Shown here piece by piece: positions 23,121-36,183 of a stretch of 64,000 nt of DNA. Origin of the DNA: Stenogyne calaminthoides (Eukaryota; Streptophyta; Magnoliopsida; Lamiales; Lamiaceae); contig JBBCBC010000002.1 in NCBI GenBank assembly GCA_037126765.1, positions 49,418,889-49,482,888 of the forward strand, given 5' to 3'. The notes under the pieces were generated by a model. That model saw nothing but the letters and a program-made list of their open reading frames with translations. It was not told the origin of the DNA and ran no database searches. The position numbers were made by a program, and so were the translations under genes. The stretch's first letter is position 1; each line of letters opens with the position of its first letter.

Positions 23121-23356
23121 CTTCTATCTTATTTTAAATTGTCCATTTACTTTTTAACTTGTGTTTTAACAAGCGAGATGCTTATTGATATATGAAATGA
23201 TAAATTAACTTTTAAAGAGGCGTAAAATAGATGAGGAGTAGGATTATCATACCCCACTTTAAAAATCTCTTTATCATCTCAAATACTAATAAACAATACG
23301 CTCGCTAAAACATAAGTCAAAAAGTAAATGAACAATCTAAAATAGGACTGAGGGAG
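23121..23356. mobile_element. Stowaway-like MITE with long inverted arms
   Basis: The right end CTAAAATAGGACTGAGGGAG is next to TA. The left arm (TATCTTATTTTAAATTGTCC, then ATTTACTTTTTAACTTG) is its inverted partner over about 60 bp, though the outer tip on the left has decayed. Confidence 0.65.
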
Positions 23357-25282
23357 TATAATATGTAGTATAATGAATGAATGTATGCATGCATAGTTGT
23401 GTAGATTAAAAGTAGACTATACCCAAATACCTAAAATCTTCCCAACAGATGGAAAGAGTGCAAGATTTACTGCTGCATGTTTAGAAACTTTGAAAAAACA
23501 TGGCTATACATAATACATATTTGGAAACCATGGAAAAACAGGGCTACATATTTAAAATCCGTGATCATAATATCGTCTGAATAATGTGAATATTGCTTGC
23601 ATTTCAAATATATCATCATTTTCATCAATGACAGATTCAAACAATATGAACAAATTTTATATCATTTTCATTGTCTACCATGGATGGCAGATCACGTCTA
23701 CAAGCAAATCATAAATTTGTCAAAGATATCATTCACATTTCAAAAAGGCATTATGGAATTATAGCTAGACTCTCAACTTCTATATTCAATAAACATAACT
23801 ATTTTAGAAGACTACGACTACGACAAAAAAAATTAATGTGTCCAAAAAGCATTTTGTCACCCACAAAAGGAAGAAAGACATAAAATGAGATGCCAAAAGA
23901 AACACCCTTTCTCTACTGCACATTTTATCGAGTTATTTCCTAGCAATCTAATATGTTAAAACAATAAAACGGGGAGTCTTACTTTCTCTTCATTATCCTG
24001 ACTACGACAATTTCATAAACCAAGAGAATTTTTTAGTATGATGAATTCAAACACCAAACTTATAGAGTTATGTTGAACATTGTCTTAAGAATTTATGATA
24101 CAAAGTATACATGGTTTATATTCAAAACTGAAATCTGTCTTTCTCGGTTTTATCATATCTCTACGCTACTTCTATGGTTCACGAAAGTAGCTTTTAGCTG
24201 TATTTTCTTTATATCAAGAACGCCACTTCAGCAGTTTGAATAGGGTAACTGATTCAAGATCTTCTATCAAGAGAACATACATGACATAGGTTGCACAGAA
24301 AGAAAATAAACACAAGTCATTGCTAACCATTGTAATTACAAAGCTGAAAGCAAAACAACTAGGTACCAGCAAAATAAGACACCATAACGGTCGAGCATAG
24401 AACAGCAAGAACTTGTACGAGAACTATCTTCATAAACTTTTCTTCTTAATCCTTTCCTTGAGAGATTTCTTCCTTAAATTACTCAATCTTAAGCAAGATG
24501 GCCAGGACAAAAGTAGTTCTATTTTGGCAAACAAAACTCTTAAGTCTCTCACACAGCTGGGGATATTATTTGCTACTGTTTTGCATTTCTAGAACTTTCA
24601 TCCAATGTCAAAGTTCATGCATATTCAGAATAGTATAATCAATAATGGCAACAAGTGGTCTTCTTCATATCTAGATAACACTGTTTTCTGCTAGGCCACA
24701 ATAGATAATTGGAAATTACTAAGGTATGTTTTAGAACTCAAATGAAAAGGTAGAAGTGCTTATTTTATGAAAAAGTTGGGTCACATCAACTTAAAAAATA
24801 AACACTTATGTATCAGAAAACTTATGTATAAAAAATAAGCACTTCTATCCCCATGAGTAGAAATTGAAAACACCCCCTGAATCTTCAAAATTAACAGAAA
24901 ACTCTGTTGTCATAGAACCTGCACACCTGTAAATCTTATGTATCAATTTGAATGTGGAAATTATAAACAGAATCATATCAGTAACAATGGCGTAAATTTT
25001 GCTAATCCCAGATCAATTTACATATGATATATTAAAAAAAACACCAACTTCATAGCCTAAACTTAAAGCAACTAGTTCAAAAGTTCATTGTTAACAACTG
25101 TAATCATAAATGCAAGATTCCCAGAATGCAAAACGAGATTTCCAGCAAAAAAAAACACCAATTCATTCATAGCTGCAATAAAAGTAGCAAATAAAATTGA
25201 CTAATTTTGCAGAACAGAGAATTTCAAACTAACCTAAGAATAGACAAGATAGTTACGTGTAGCCAGGGCAAAGACAACAGCC
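23357..25282. other. Intergenic DNA, possibly including the 3' UTR of the 25283 gene
   Basis: No protein similarity or RNA gene is recognised. The part nearest 25282 is downstream of a minus-strand gene and may be its 3' UTR. The sequence is AT-rich with no transposon ends that could be paired. Confidence 0.45.
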
Positions 25283-25705
25283 TCATAGGCCAGCCGAAGC
25301 CCGCAGAGCGTTAGCAACCCTATTTCCAAAGCCCGAATCCCTAATTGAATTAGCCGCAACAGTGGTAGCTGCTTTGGCATCCCCAGAAAATGCGTACAAG
25401 CCAATAGACACAGATGCCCACAGCAATACCAACAGGAGGAAATTCACTGGCTTTCCGTCGGAGCCCAATAAAGTTTCTTCTGTTTCAATTTCTTCAAATA
25501 AATCGTCTATTTTCGCTCTTGTTGCGAGGAAATTGGATTGCTGCAGAAGAGAGAAATTTTGGAATGAGAGCGAAGATTTTGAATACGCGAAGATGGGTGT
25601 GTTTTGGAGCGAAGAAGAATGGGATCTTGGATATGGGAGTTTCAATTTGGACTTCAAGTGAGATGATGTTGAAATGGTAGACGGGTAAATTGAAACGGCA
25701 GCCAT
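25283..25705 (-). CDS. Small putative plastid membrane protein, 140 aa
   Basis: A single-exon frame starts at 25705 and ends at a TGA at 25283-25285. The first 60 or so residues are rich in Ser and poor in acidic residues, as in chloroplast transit peptides. They are followed by an acidic stretch (DDLFEEIETEETLLGSDGKP) and one hydrophobic segment at residues 87-106 (VNFLLLVLLWASVSIGLYAF), which is the likely membrane span. The last 34 residues are small and Ala-rich. I do not recognise the family by name; the pattern fits a nuclear-encoded thylakoid or envelope protein with one span. It is divergently placed to the RRM gene about 970 bp away, with MITE-like sequence in between. The reading frame is clean and the composition is coding-like. 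Confidence 0.72.
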   Translation of the reverse strand: MAAVSIYPSTISTSSHLKSKLKLPYPRSHSSSLQNTPIFAYSKSSLSFQNFSLLQQSNFLATRAKIDDLFEEIETEETLLGSDGKPVNFLLLVLLWASVSIGLYAFSGDAKAATTVAANSIRDSGFGNRVANALRASAGL

Positions 25706-25946
25706 TGATGCAAATTAGGGTTCAGATGAAGAACTGTACCTCAGCAGTGCAGCTGCATTTCCATGTTTTTGCCTAAAAAAAATATTACGTGGAATTAAAA
25801 GTTTTGAAATAATATGCATAAAACTCTGCAAAACCCTCTTTTGCGCATACAAATTACAATTATCTCCTAAACTAGATGTAAATTTAAAGTGAAATAAGTT
25901 AAATGTATTTTAATAACAAATTTAATTTATTTTAATAATAAAATAA

Positions 25947-26163
25947 GGTTTAGTCTTGATATCATCAAATTCACAAGATTACAAGACTCATAACGTATAT
26001 TTTAAAAACCACGTATAACTTATTATACTAAAATTTGCAATTTGTTAAACTGAACCGTGCAAATATTAAAATGAAAAAATAATTGAACGATTCAGTATAA
26101 ATAAATTATATAATTCTAAAATACATTATGAATGGACAGTGCATCTGAATGTATATGAGACAA
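25947..26163. mobile_element. Palindromic MITE (GTGCACC family), decayed
   Basis: The left end GGTTTAGTCTTGATATC and right end ACATTATGAATGGACAGTGC followed by TATATGAGACAAAC follow the pattern of the copy at 15365, with substitutions. No target duplication is clear. Confidence 0.45.
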
Positions 26164-26182
26164 ACTCATAAAATAATGACTA

Positions 26183-26398
26183 GGTCTTGATGCTTGGCTG
26201 GTCAAGACCATTCTCATAACGATTTTAGAAGCGTCTGTTTATTATCTTTGAAAAATGTGACTTATTTACACAGAAAGTGCAACTCTTAATATAGGAACAT
26301 AGTTGCATGCTTCAATTTTAAATAGTTGCATGTTTCTATTTTATATAGTTACATGCTTCTAAAATACACTATAAATGCACGGGTGCACATGAGACTCA
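26183..26398. mobile_element. Palindromic MITE (GTGCACC family)
   Basis: The left end begins CTAGGTCTTGATGC. The right end reads ACACTATAAATGCACGGGTG followed by CACATGAGACTCAC. The middle holds repeated AGTTGCATG(C/T)TTC units as in the copy at 15365. It lies directly after another member of the family. Confidence 0.6.
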
Positions 26399-26674
26399 CT
26401 CTAAAATAATGATTAATTGAGTTTGGGGATGTTAATTTCATATATTTTACGATTTGAGATATTTTTCAATTTAACAAGATGAGGTTGAGACTTGAGATTA
26501 TAAATTAATGGAATAGAATTATGTCGGGATAATCTACACTAAATTAAAATCTAGTAATAATTACTCAAATTTTGGTTGGACCCAACAATTAGATTTTAAA
26601 CCTAAAACCAAGAAATATCCTCCTTCCTTTGAAGAAAACAAATTCCTTCTCCTTCTCCAGTAACACACTCAATT

Positions 26675-28163
26675 ATGAATAACAGGAAGAGGGACAAACC
26701 CTATTTCTCCCGCCACGCCCCATATTCTCTCCCTAAGCGCCGCCGTCCGCTGCCCCTCGACGCCACAGCTGCCGAAGATGTCGACACCTCTTCTAATTCC
26801 GCCGCCGCCGCGGCGGCGAACGCGCCGAAATCGGTTGTGGTAATCGGAGTACCCGCCGAGTGCTCTGTACTTGACCTTAAATCCAGATTTGAGATGTACG
26901 GCCCCATATCTCGTACTCGAATGGAGCCAGATGGAGTGGCGTACATCAATTTCAGATCCAATGATGGCGCTCAATCCGCCGTCGACGCTGCCCGGGATTC
27001 CAGTTTTCCTGTTACCCTGCACTCCACACCAGTATGCTTTTTCTCTCTCTCTCTCCTCAGTTACTCCTATAGTCTTCGATTTTTTGGATTTGATATGTGT
27101 ATGTATATAGATATTGGATAAGTGGTGGATTTGCATATACAGATGCGGTATGGATTTATTATGCTTTTATAGATATAGTTGCCATTGCTTCTGATAATGT
27201 AGTGTGTAAAAGGCCATGCCTTTCTGCAAGTTGGCTTTGATCTGGTTTCGGCCCGGTTTAGGCTCCGGGGTTTCGGGCCTATAATTTTACCATGTAATTG
27301 CTCTCAGTGGGATGTATCTGAACAATGGTTGATATGCCATCCTGATCTTACAGCTAAAACCTGTTAATAGTTTCTTATGACAATATTTGAACACAAATAC
27401 TCTGTTACATTCATATGATGTAAAAGAGATTGTTCTGACGAGCTAAACTCAAGAAAGTTCTGTTCTTTTGAGATATGAGAGTTTGTATTTCATCTTGTGG
27501 CTTGGGAATTGTGATGGTATCCGTGGATTTAATCAATTTGATAATGGAGTTGTATATGCACCGTGTTCATCCACACATACATACTTCCAAATGTAGGCTC
27601 TATGTGTTCATGGTGGGAAGCTGGGATCAGCTAAGGCCAAGAAAGCTCTTTTCTTGTGTTTATTTTGGTGGCTTGGGAATTGAGAATGGGATGTGAATCT
27701 GTTACGGTATCCATGGATTAATCAAGTTAGATCACTGTCTTAAGCATTTATGGAGTTATTTGAACACTGTCTTAAGCATTTATGGAGACATAGGCTTTGT
27801 GTGTTTGGTGGTGTATTGAGTTGGTGTCATTGATGCTGAACTATTGCAATTTATTTGTTGTACATCAAGGTACAAGTGATGTGGGCAAATGATCCAGTTC
27901 AACAATGGAAGGGAGGAGTCAGACGAAAGGATGGATTATCGTCAAAGCTAGTGAGACCAGAAGTGCCCCTCAGCAGGCATGGGAGAGGTAATAAGCTGGG
28001 GTCAGCCATTGTGATTCCTAGAGATGATAATAATACCGATAAGGATACAAAAGGTGATGCAAATAATGACGACAAGCTTATCAGTTCCGTTGCTATTGGT
28101 AATTCGAGTTTAGAGGGGCCTTTCAGGGGCCGCGAAATAGTTGCTTATGATGATATTTTGTAA
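26675..28163 (+). CDS. RRM-domain RNA-binding protein (At1g27050-like)
   Basis: Two exons, 26675-27031 and 27870-28163, join in phase into a 216-residue protein. A basic N-terminus (RKRDKPY...PKRRRP) looks like a nuclear localisation signal. An RRM fold follows from about residue 53, with RNP2-like VVVIGV and a RNP1-like GVAYINF; the last strand of the domain is encoded across the intron (VQVMWANDP). The C-terminal part is charged and low in complexity. RRM proteins bind single-stranded RNA; the targets are unknown. From memory, Arabidopsis At1g27050 is a small RRM protein encoded beside the HD-Zip gene ATHB-54, which parallels the HD-Zip gene at the start of this window. The start follows a normal leader and no competing upstream ATG is in frame. 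Confidence 0.85.
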
Positions 28164-29626
28164 TTGTTAGAGGCCTTCTGGGGCTTCCCTTACTGTAACA
28201 TAAGTTGAAGTGGATGAAGATCAGCGGGCACAAGGCACATGTAGTTAGTTGTTTTATTTTCCTTAGGTTTTCTTGCCTCAGTAATTTTGAGGATTGAGAT
28301 TTGATTGCTTTCCAGCTATGAGAATGTGTTGTTCCTATTGAAGGATTAAGATTCCGAGTGCAGTTTTATGATCTTTTCAACCCGTAACTTGGGCAATTGG
28401 CAAAGCATCGAATTGTCATATGACAGTATGTTAAAGTCGATGTACTAGATAAGTTGAGTGTAAGTTACATTACAAATGATGGACTATGTTTGGTGCCATA
28501 TGTACAAGTTAGATCACCTATTTCACTTTGGCGTGAATAACCTTTAATACATGACATGGTCATTAATGATGATTTGTTATGTATTAGAAGTAGTAAAACA
28601 GAGTTGAATTGTTGAAACATCAAAGTGGAATAGAGAATCTGGGTTGGCTGTATGTATCATTTATTTCACTTACATTTGTAGCATTTTGTAATTTATTGAA
28701 TCGAATCCGGGTGAATGGTTGAGCATTTTTAGGTTTTTTGTATGATTCAAATAAATCTGGTGCTGAATGCTTTTTAAATTATTTACTTTTACTTCTAGTT
28801 TAACTAGAAACTTGGACCCTTCACAAAGTATGAATCATTATTGATGACAAATACTTCTATGTATAATTGTGATGTGCAATTTGAAGTACATGTTTAAATG
28901 GTAGTAGTTTTATCACTGAACAATATTAGTGGAGGCAAAATCGGAATGGAATAAAATGAATATTAGTGGAGCAGAACAAACAATTGATCCGTCATTATGG
29001 AATGGGGGAAAAGTTATGAGACAATTTTAGTTTTTTTTTTCTTTTGAGAAAGAGAGCAATTTTAGCTGACATTGTATACATGGAGTGAATATTATAAAAG
29101 CATAACAATTACAATTTGACATTGTATTGTATGCATAAAAGTATTTGTCAAATTCCATTGCCATCCATACTCTATAGTTTAGAAGATTGTGCATATCTTA
29201 TTTTCTTTTATAAAACATAAGTAATCTGTGATTAAAAAAACTCTAAAATGAGACCGATATTGATGTCTATATATTTATTCTTTAATTTAATTTATTAATG
29301 CTTAAATATATATTACCAGAAAAAGTTAATGCAACACAACTGACTAAATAAATAAAAATCCATAATTGGGATTTGAGAAATCAATTTGAAATTGATTTGT
29401 AATTCTGTTTAGAGAATAAAACGGTTTTACTTATAAATAAATCTAAAAGCTTATGCAGGCCCACAAGAATCAGAAGAATCCCAATTTTTTTTGTGAAAAT
29501 CAGACGATAGTTTTCGTTCCTCGGGTGTAAATGTCAGTCTCGACTCCACTGGTTCGAATTGTCCGTTTAATTTTTCGAAAGATTTGGGTGTTTGTTTATT
29601 GTTTTGGATTTCTTTGAATAGAAACG
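28164..29626. other. Intergenic region: 3' UTR of the RRM gene and promoter of SRPRB
   Basis: No coding or repeat structure is evident. The last 200 bp before 29627 are likely the promoter and leader of the SRP receptor gene, with a TATA-like ACTTATAAATAA near 29430 and a GGCCCA element near 29459. Confidence 0.45.
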
Positions 29627-31860
29627 ATGGAAACAGACAGGATTGACGAGATGAAGATCCAACTGCAGCAATTTGTGAACCTAGCCCAAATATATGTTCA
29701 GGAAATTCCGCCGTTGCAGCTGTACGCCGCCATTGCGGCCGTGCTATTCACCGTCTTTCTCTTCTTAATCAGTAAGTTGGTACCGAAAGCCTTAATTTCG
29801 TTTTAGGTTTAGCGGAAATTTCGAGTTCCATCTTGTTTTACCCACATTTTTAAAGGCGATGTTTTGTGCATTCGGATATGTTGCTTTAATGGTTTCTTTT
29901 CAATATCAATTTTTAGGGATTTTGTTTCAAATTTCATCAATGTTCTTGTGGCGCAGCTAAGCTTAACTTGCATTTCACAACTGCAGTTTGAGTGAGTACT
30001 TGGATGAACACCTGTGCTTTTTTGTTCTTATTTGCTTTACAAGATCATGTTATTGACATGTTCGCCGTGCAACATGGTATAACTCTTTATAAGTCTCGAT
30101 GTTTATGGTTATGCAAGTGTATAATGTGTTTTGACGAGCGATGCAGCGAGAGCGTATAATATAGCGAAATATATGCGTAGAACACAGAAAAGACACACTA
30201 CTTGTTTTCGTAGTTTGGAAGAATGCTGCTTATGGTAGAATTTCTTTAAGGTTTTGTCTATTTAAATATTATACATTATTGTAATTTGGTGGTAGATTAT
30301 TGAAGGGAAATTAAGAAAAGAGAGTGCTGTTAGCATTGTTCCATGATCTCGCTGCATCAATGAGTCTAGAGCTATCTATATGGTATCATGTATATATGTT
30401 TTGGGGTGTGTGTTTGTGTTGTGTGTGTGTGTGTGATATGCCCATTTTTCTGAATCAACATATTATGTCCACCAAGTGATTGCACAATTATAGGTCTTCA
30501 CCTTTAACTCCATTTATGTTATCAACTTTGGATGGCACTTTTCCTTGCAGTACGCCTTTTCAAGTGTGGATCATCAAACACCGTTTTACTAACTGGGCTT
30601 GGTGGAAGTGGGAAAACTGTTATTTTTTACCAGGTAAGCATCAAATATAATAGTTGAAAGTGATAAATTGAATGTAGTAATTGCTTGAACTTTATTGCTT
30701 TCTATCTGAACTGACTAGTTGTGATATTTTTTACTATTCTAGCTTCGAGATGGCTCCTCCCACCAGGGTACTGTGACATCAATGGAACCAAACGAAGGAA
30801 CTTTCGTTCTGCACTCTGAGACTAGTAAGGTTGTTTATCCTGTTCCTTGGAAATATTCATAAATGCACTATCAAGTATTGGACGACGTGTGAAATTTGTT
30901 CAGTTTGACTAATTCTCTTTTAAGTATCATGAGAACTTGGGGGACACTTTTCCCATCTTTTTTTATTCACCAAATAGGACCGAAAGAACGTTTTGTGCTT
31001 AAGTCCTGTTTGGTTATTTGCAGAAGGGCAAAATAAAACCTCTTCATGTCGTTGATGTTCCTGGGCATTCACGACTTCGACCTAAACTGGATGAATTCTT
31101 ATCTCAAGCAGCCTGCATAGTTTTCGTGATAGGCGCTGTGGAGTTTCTACCTAATGTTCGTGCTGCTTCTGAGTATGTTGAATTAGGATCGTTATTGTTG
31201 CATAAATAAAGTCAATTATTGAAACAGCGAGTCATATTCCCTCTCTCTCTGCCTCTTCAGGTACCTATATGATATTTTAACCAAGGCAATTGTTGTGAAG
31301 AAAAAGATTCCATTACTACTCCTGTGCAACAAAGTAGATAAAGTTACAGCACATACAAAGGATTTCATTAGAAAACAGCTGGAGAAAGAAATGTGAGATA
31401 CTACCGCATCCCTCGTTTGCTTAATTATTCACATGACTAGGTTTATGTTCTAATTAACATTTGCTATGCATAAAAAGTAGTTGGTTTATTTATTTCTCAA
31501 GTGAGTAACACTTGGGTGCTCAACTAATATTGTTCAGTGAAAACAACTAATACGAGTATGCATATTAAACTCCTTTCAATTTATATTGTGTGTTCCTTGT
31601 TGAGGTTTTTATGTTGCAAGTTGAGTTATAAAATCAGTACTACGAGTTCATGATCGTTCCTCTTTCTCAGTGAGAAGCTGCGCACTTCAAGGACGGCAGT
31701 ATCCTCAGCCGATGTGACTAATGAATATACACTAGGGGTACCTGGAGAAGCATTCGCCTTTTCTCAGTGTGTTAACAAAGTTACGGTTGCAGAAGCATCT
31801 GGTTCGACCGGTGACATCTCTCAGTTAGAGCAGTTTATCAAAGCATATGTTGAACCATAA
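29627..31860 (+). CDS. SRPRB: Signal recognition particle receptor subunit beta
   Basis: Six exons (29627-29771, 30551-30633, 30743-30829, 31024-31172, 31261-31392, 31671-31860) join in frame into 261 residues, the usual size for the family. An N-terminal membrane anchor lies at about residues 32-50 (YAAIAAVLFTVFLFLI). The GTPase motifs follow: P-loop GLGGSGKT at 64-71, DVPGH at 116-120 and NKVD at 178-181. This small Ras-like GTPase sits in the ER membrane and anchors SRP receptor alpha, so that ribosomes with nascent secretory chains dock at the translocon. All splice sites are GT/AG. The gene looks intact and ends 256 bp before the target duplication of a Copia element, which may limit its 3' UTR or polyadenylation region. 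Confidence 0.95.
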
Positions 31861-32120
31861 GACAATCTTTAAAAGGGGCAACTGCAGAGACTTGAAGTTT
31901 GCCCATTTTCTAGCCATATTGGTGTATGGGATATGACCACGAATTGTGGGAGAGATACAAATTCAAGAGGCAATATTTTGTTATATCTTTAAACCTTGAA
32001 TCCTGAGATTATAAATTTAAAAATTATTTGTGGCAATTTTAGATCTTGGTTCCCGTTGAATTTCTTCTGCCCAAAGTTGAAATTTGTTCTTGACTGATTC
32101 TTCATATTTCAAGTATATTA

Positions 32121-32394
32121 TGTTGTAAATATCCTATTATTATGTACATTACTTGTTATAGATTGATTTTATTGTTGGGCTAAATGTAAGATGGACTTTA
32201 GGCTTTTAGGGCTTCGGTCCAATTGTTATTATAAATATCTTCTTCATTGTAATGCCGTGAGATAGAGAAGACAGAGATCATAGTGAAAACCCTCCTGGCT
32301 TGGTCGCCCCCAGATGTAGTCCTTCTGGACGAATTGGGTAAATAAATCGGTGTTCTTGCTTCTTTTCTTTACGTTTATTCTATATTTTACAACA
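32121..32394 (+). repeat. 5' LTR of the Copia element
   Basis: 274 bp with TG...CA ends. Counted by eye, it differs from the right LTR at about 14 positions plus one single-base indel, roughly 5% divergence. Confidence 0.93.
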
Positions 32395-35300
32395 CGTTAT
32401 CAGCACGAATGTTTTGCCCCAAATTAGTTTTGGATATTTCACAGTCTCCTTCCGAATTTCTTTGCGGTAATTGATTTGGGTCGAATTGATGAAGAAGTCT
32501 AAGATTTCAGAATTTTGATCTCGACTGAAATCGCACCACCGTTCATCGTTATTGCGACTAGTAAGATACAAGATATTATATTTGTTTGGTTGCTTTAATC
32601 GTCGGAGACGTGCTAAAGCTAGAAGATCTATCCTCAAGTATAAAATGAGGATGCAAACAACTTATCTACACGAGCGAAGACTATCATAAGATGATATTGA
32701 AACCCTTGCCACAGGGTTCCGCTCTGGTAAAGAGGCTTAATCCCTTTTAAATTTCAGCAATTAGATCTGCTTGTAGCAGTATAGGCTTGGGAATTATTTG
32801 CTGTAGAAATTAGGAATTCTGTGAAAATTCCTTATTTGCCTATTATCACTTATTCTTGTGGCTGATTTGATTCATTAAAAATTTGTTGAATCTGAACTTC
32901 ATACGAAAGCTTATATCAAGTTTTTCTTATAGTCAATTATAGTAAAAGATTATCTTGTATAACTAAAAGGAAAACTATCAAACTTGCTCTTCACTGCATT
33001 ACTTCTTGACTTGAACTTTTCATGTTGAAATTCACCCTGCTATATCTGTTTTGAGTGGAAACAGTATAAATCATACATGAAAATTCTTCCACTAAAATTG
33101 ATTCCTTATATAATTATGAGCAAAATAGAATCACATCGTACTAGTTTGCCCGAAGCAAATAGGAACATTGAAAATTGAAAATGATGATTATTTGAATAAT
33201 GTACTAATTTGTCTGAAGCAAATTTATTCAAATTATGACATGAGCGGTTCAAAATATGATAAGTTGGATTTTGACTAATTCTATTTTACATAGCATGTCA
33301 AATAACACAATCCCTTATGCAAATTAATTATTTGTGGGGCTTATGCAAAGACATAGATTGAAAAATTTATAGTACGACATTCTCATACTAAAGTTGGAAT
33401 TGTACATTTTATTTCTCTTGAATAGAGTCATGAAAATACTTGTGGACTGATATAATTTGTCTGAAGCAAATTCATTGTCAATATTATTGAACTTAAAATT
33501 TTGAATTATCCAATAAATCCATTTGAATGGTTAAAGTCGATTTGATGACATTTAATGATTATTATATGGCATTGAGAATTAAAGTTGAGCATTTAATCTT
33601 ATCCACATCGAGAATGGTTTAGTTGAATTAGTAATAGATTTTATCAAATTAATTACTAGACTATTACTGAAGAATTCCAACTTAGTTATTTCATGTTGGG
33701 GGCATGAAATTTTACATGGTGCTAATCTAATTCAAATCCGACTCACTGCATATAATGATTATTCCCCTTTTATAACTAGTGCTTAAGAACTAAATATTTC
33801 TCATCTGCAAATATTAGAATGTGCAATATTTGTTTTCAATATCACCACAGTGTCTCAATTCACGGCCCAGTTGACTGATTGCACATTTGATGAAGATCAT
33901 TTCTCGGCATTAGAGGGAGATAAGAATTTAAAATTCAATGAATGCCGAGAAATTTCATGGAATATAAAAAAGATCATCAATATTTAAACTCACGCACTAG
34001 TCAAATTGAGTTGGAAGTTCAAAAGACATTTAACTTGCAATATTTAGCAAGTGACCTGCCAGATTAATCCACTGATGATAAATGAGTGGCTAAAGCACAT
34101 ATACTCATTATAAGTTCACCACAGAGTAAATGTATCAATTTTATACAAATATATCTGTTAATGCCCCTACACGCCAGAAGCATAAAGGACCCTTATTATG
34201 TAAGACATAAGTCCGCAGTAATTACTAAAGTTAGCAAATATATTCAGTCACTCTTGAAGTCTCTTGAAGAGATTCGTCCCGAAGACGAAAATTCCAGTAA
34301 TGAAGCACGTGCACAAAATAATAAAAATACTAGAATTGTGGAACGACCAGATCAAAATATTATGGGAAATGATGAAGATCTGGTTGATATAAATATAGAA
34401 ATTATAAATACAAGAGAAATTTACCAATGTTGTCGACAACTTATTCACCGCCACAATTGCTCTTACTATTAAAATCTGGATCCAGTACCCAAAAGTCAAT
34501 AGTTGAGCCGGAAGCGCTTTGACTGGGTAAAATAGGAAGAATCAATTGAGGCAGAGCTCGACTCGCTAATATTCTTGACTTTATAGTACATACACCCCGA
34601 AACATTATCCCTGTTGGATATAAATGTGTATTTGTACGAAAAGAAAGTGAGAATAATGATGTAATGAGGTACAAAGCGATATTAGTAGCTCATGGGTTTT
34701 TGCAGAGACCCGATATTGATCTTATCAAACATATACTCCTGTTATGCATGAAATAATGTTCCGCTACTTAATATTTCTGGCAGTAAGTAAACCAAATTTA
34801 AAAATGCAGTTGATAGACATTGTAACCGTATGCTTATATTGATCAATGAATGTCAATATTTATATGAAGATCCCTGATGAATATAAAATTCCCCTGATGA
34901 GGAATGGTTAGAATCGTACTATGTATGACATTAAAATTACAAAGGTCATTATATGACATAAAATATTTGAGTCGAATATTCCACGATCGACTCAATTAAT
35001 TCCTCCCGAGGAAGAAATAAATAAACATTGAACTATTTCCTTACGTGTTTACAAAGAAATTATTTTGGTGGTATTAGTATTATCTCGGTTTCTGGTGATA
35101 ATCTAAATATTGTTGGAACAAATAAGGAAATCAAAGAAAGCTAATTTAATCTTAGCTATTGAATTTTGAAATAAAATGTTGGTGAAATCAAGTATTGTCT
35201 CGTCTAGCAGATCGAGCATTTTCCTAAAGCAAAATGAATCTTTATATACCAATCAGCTTACTTGGAGAAGATATTGAAGAGATTTTATATTAAATTTCAT

Positions 35301-35905
35301 CTATTTAGCACATTAGTAATTGTTTCATCCCTTGAAGTGGATAAGACACATTTAGACCTAAAGAAGATACATATGACATTTTAGGACCTGAAGTTCCTTA
35401 TCAGAGTGTCTTTGGTGCATTACTATGATTTAAGAACTGCACCAACTCCGATATTGAATTTACATTGAATTTGCTTGCAAGATTAAGTTAGTGCTTCTCC
35501 TATAAGGAGACATTGTAAAACTTTAAAGCATATGGTCAGTATCTTCGACGTTTGCTATATTTTGATTTAAATACATTTATGATTCATGTGATAATGGTAT
35601 ATCTCCTATCATCCATTATGAGAAAAATGCAACTTTTGTTGTCCATACGAATAATAGGAATTCTAAAGGGAATTTGACAAAGCATATATCCCATAAATTC
35701 TTTTACCTACATGAACTCCAGAAGAGTGTGTAAGCATAATACAAAAGGCTTGGAAAACTGTTGTCTTCAGGGGGAGCGTTTTGAAGATTGAATTTAGAAG
35801 ATCATTGGTTGTACCTTTTCTTATTTTACTAAGTTTTTCTCTTTGAATTATTTTAGCGAAATTTTAGTTAGATATGAACATCACGTCGTAATGTCCAAGG
35901 GGGAG
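32395..35905 (+). pseudogene. Copia polyprotein remnant (integrase/RT/RNase H traces)
   Basis: The coding order is that of Ty1/Copia but no long frame survives. Traces include a linker region with CTFDEDHF (about 33880), then a reverse-transcriptase start (IIPVGYKCVFVRKESENN, then RYKAILVAHGFLQRPDID at about 34600-34720). An RNase H tail (NLTKHISHKFFYLHELQKS) lies near 35670-35730. Much of gag, protease and integrase is missing or unrecognisable, consistent with deletions and many nonsense changes. Confidence 0.8.
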
Positions 35906-36178
35906 TGTTGTAAATATCCTATTATTATGAATATTACTTGTTATAGATTGATTTTATTGTTGGGCTAAATGTAAGATGGGCTTTAGGCTTTTAGGGCTTC
36001 AGCCCAATTGTTATTATAAATACCTTCTTCATTGTAACGCCGTGAGATAGAGAAAACATAGATCATAGTGAAAACCCTCCTGGCTTGGTCGCCCCAGATG
36101 TAGTCCTTCTGGACGAACTGGGTAAACAAATCGGTGTTCTTACTTATTTTCTTTACGTTTATTCTATATTTTATAACA
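35906..36178 (+). repeat. 3' LTR of the Copia element
   Basis: 273 bp, starting TGTTGTAAATATCC directly after the purine tract and ending TATAACA before the TATTA target duplication. Confidence 0.93.
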
Positions 36179-36183
36179 TATTA

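Larger units (their letters stand above)
32121..36178 (+). mobile_element. Ty1/Copia LTR retrotransposon, decayed
   Basis: Two LTRs start TGTTGTAAATATCC and end AACA, and are flanked by the 5-bp duplication TATTA (32116-32120 and 36179-36183). The left LTR is followed by CGTTATCAGCACGA, the primer-binding region seen in many plant Copia elements. A purine tract AAGGGGGAG precedes the right LTR. The interior is only about 3.5 kb and is full of stops. Confidence 0.95.

Noticed and set aside
27475..27696. 73-codon frame in the RRM gene intron
   Set aside because: Inside a clean GT/AG intron with no domain; the exons join in phase without it.
32380..32637. Minus-strand frame at the left LTR boundary
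   Set aside because: It spans the LTR end and primer-binding region of the Copia element and is a chance frame.
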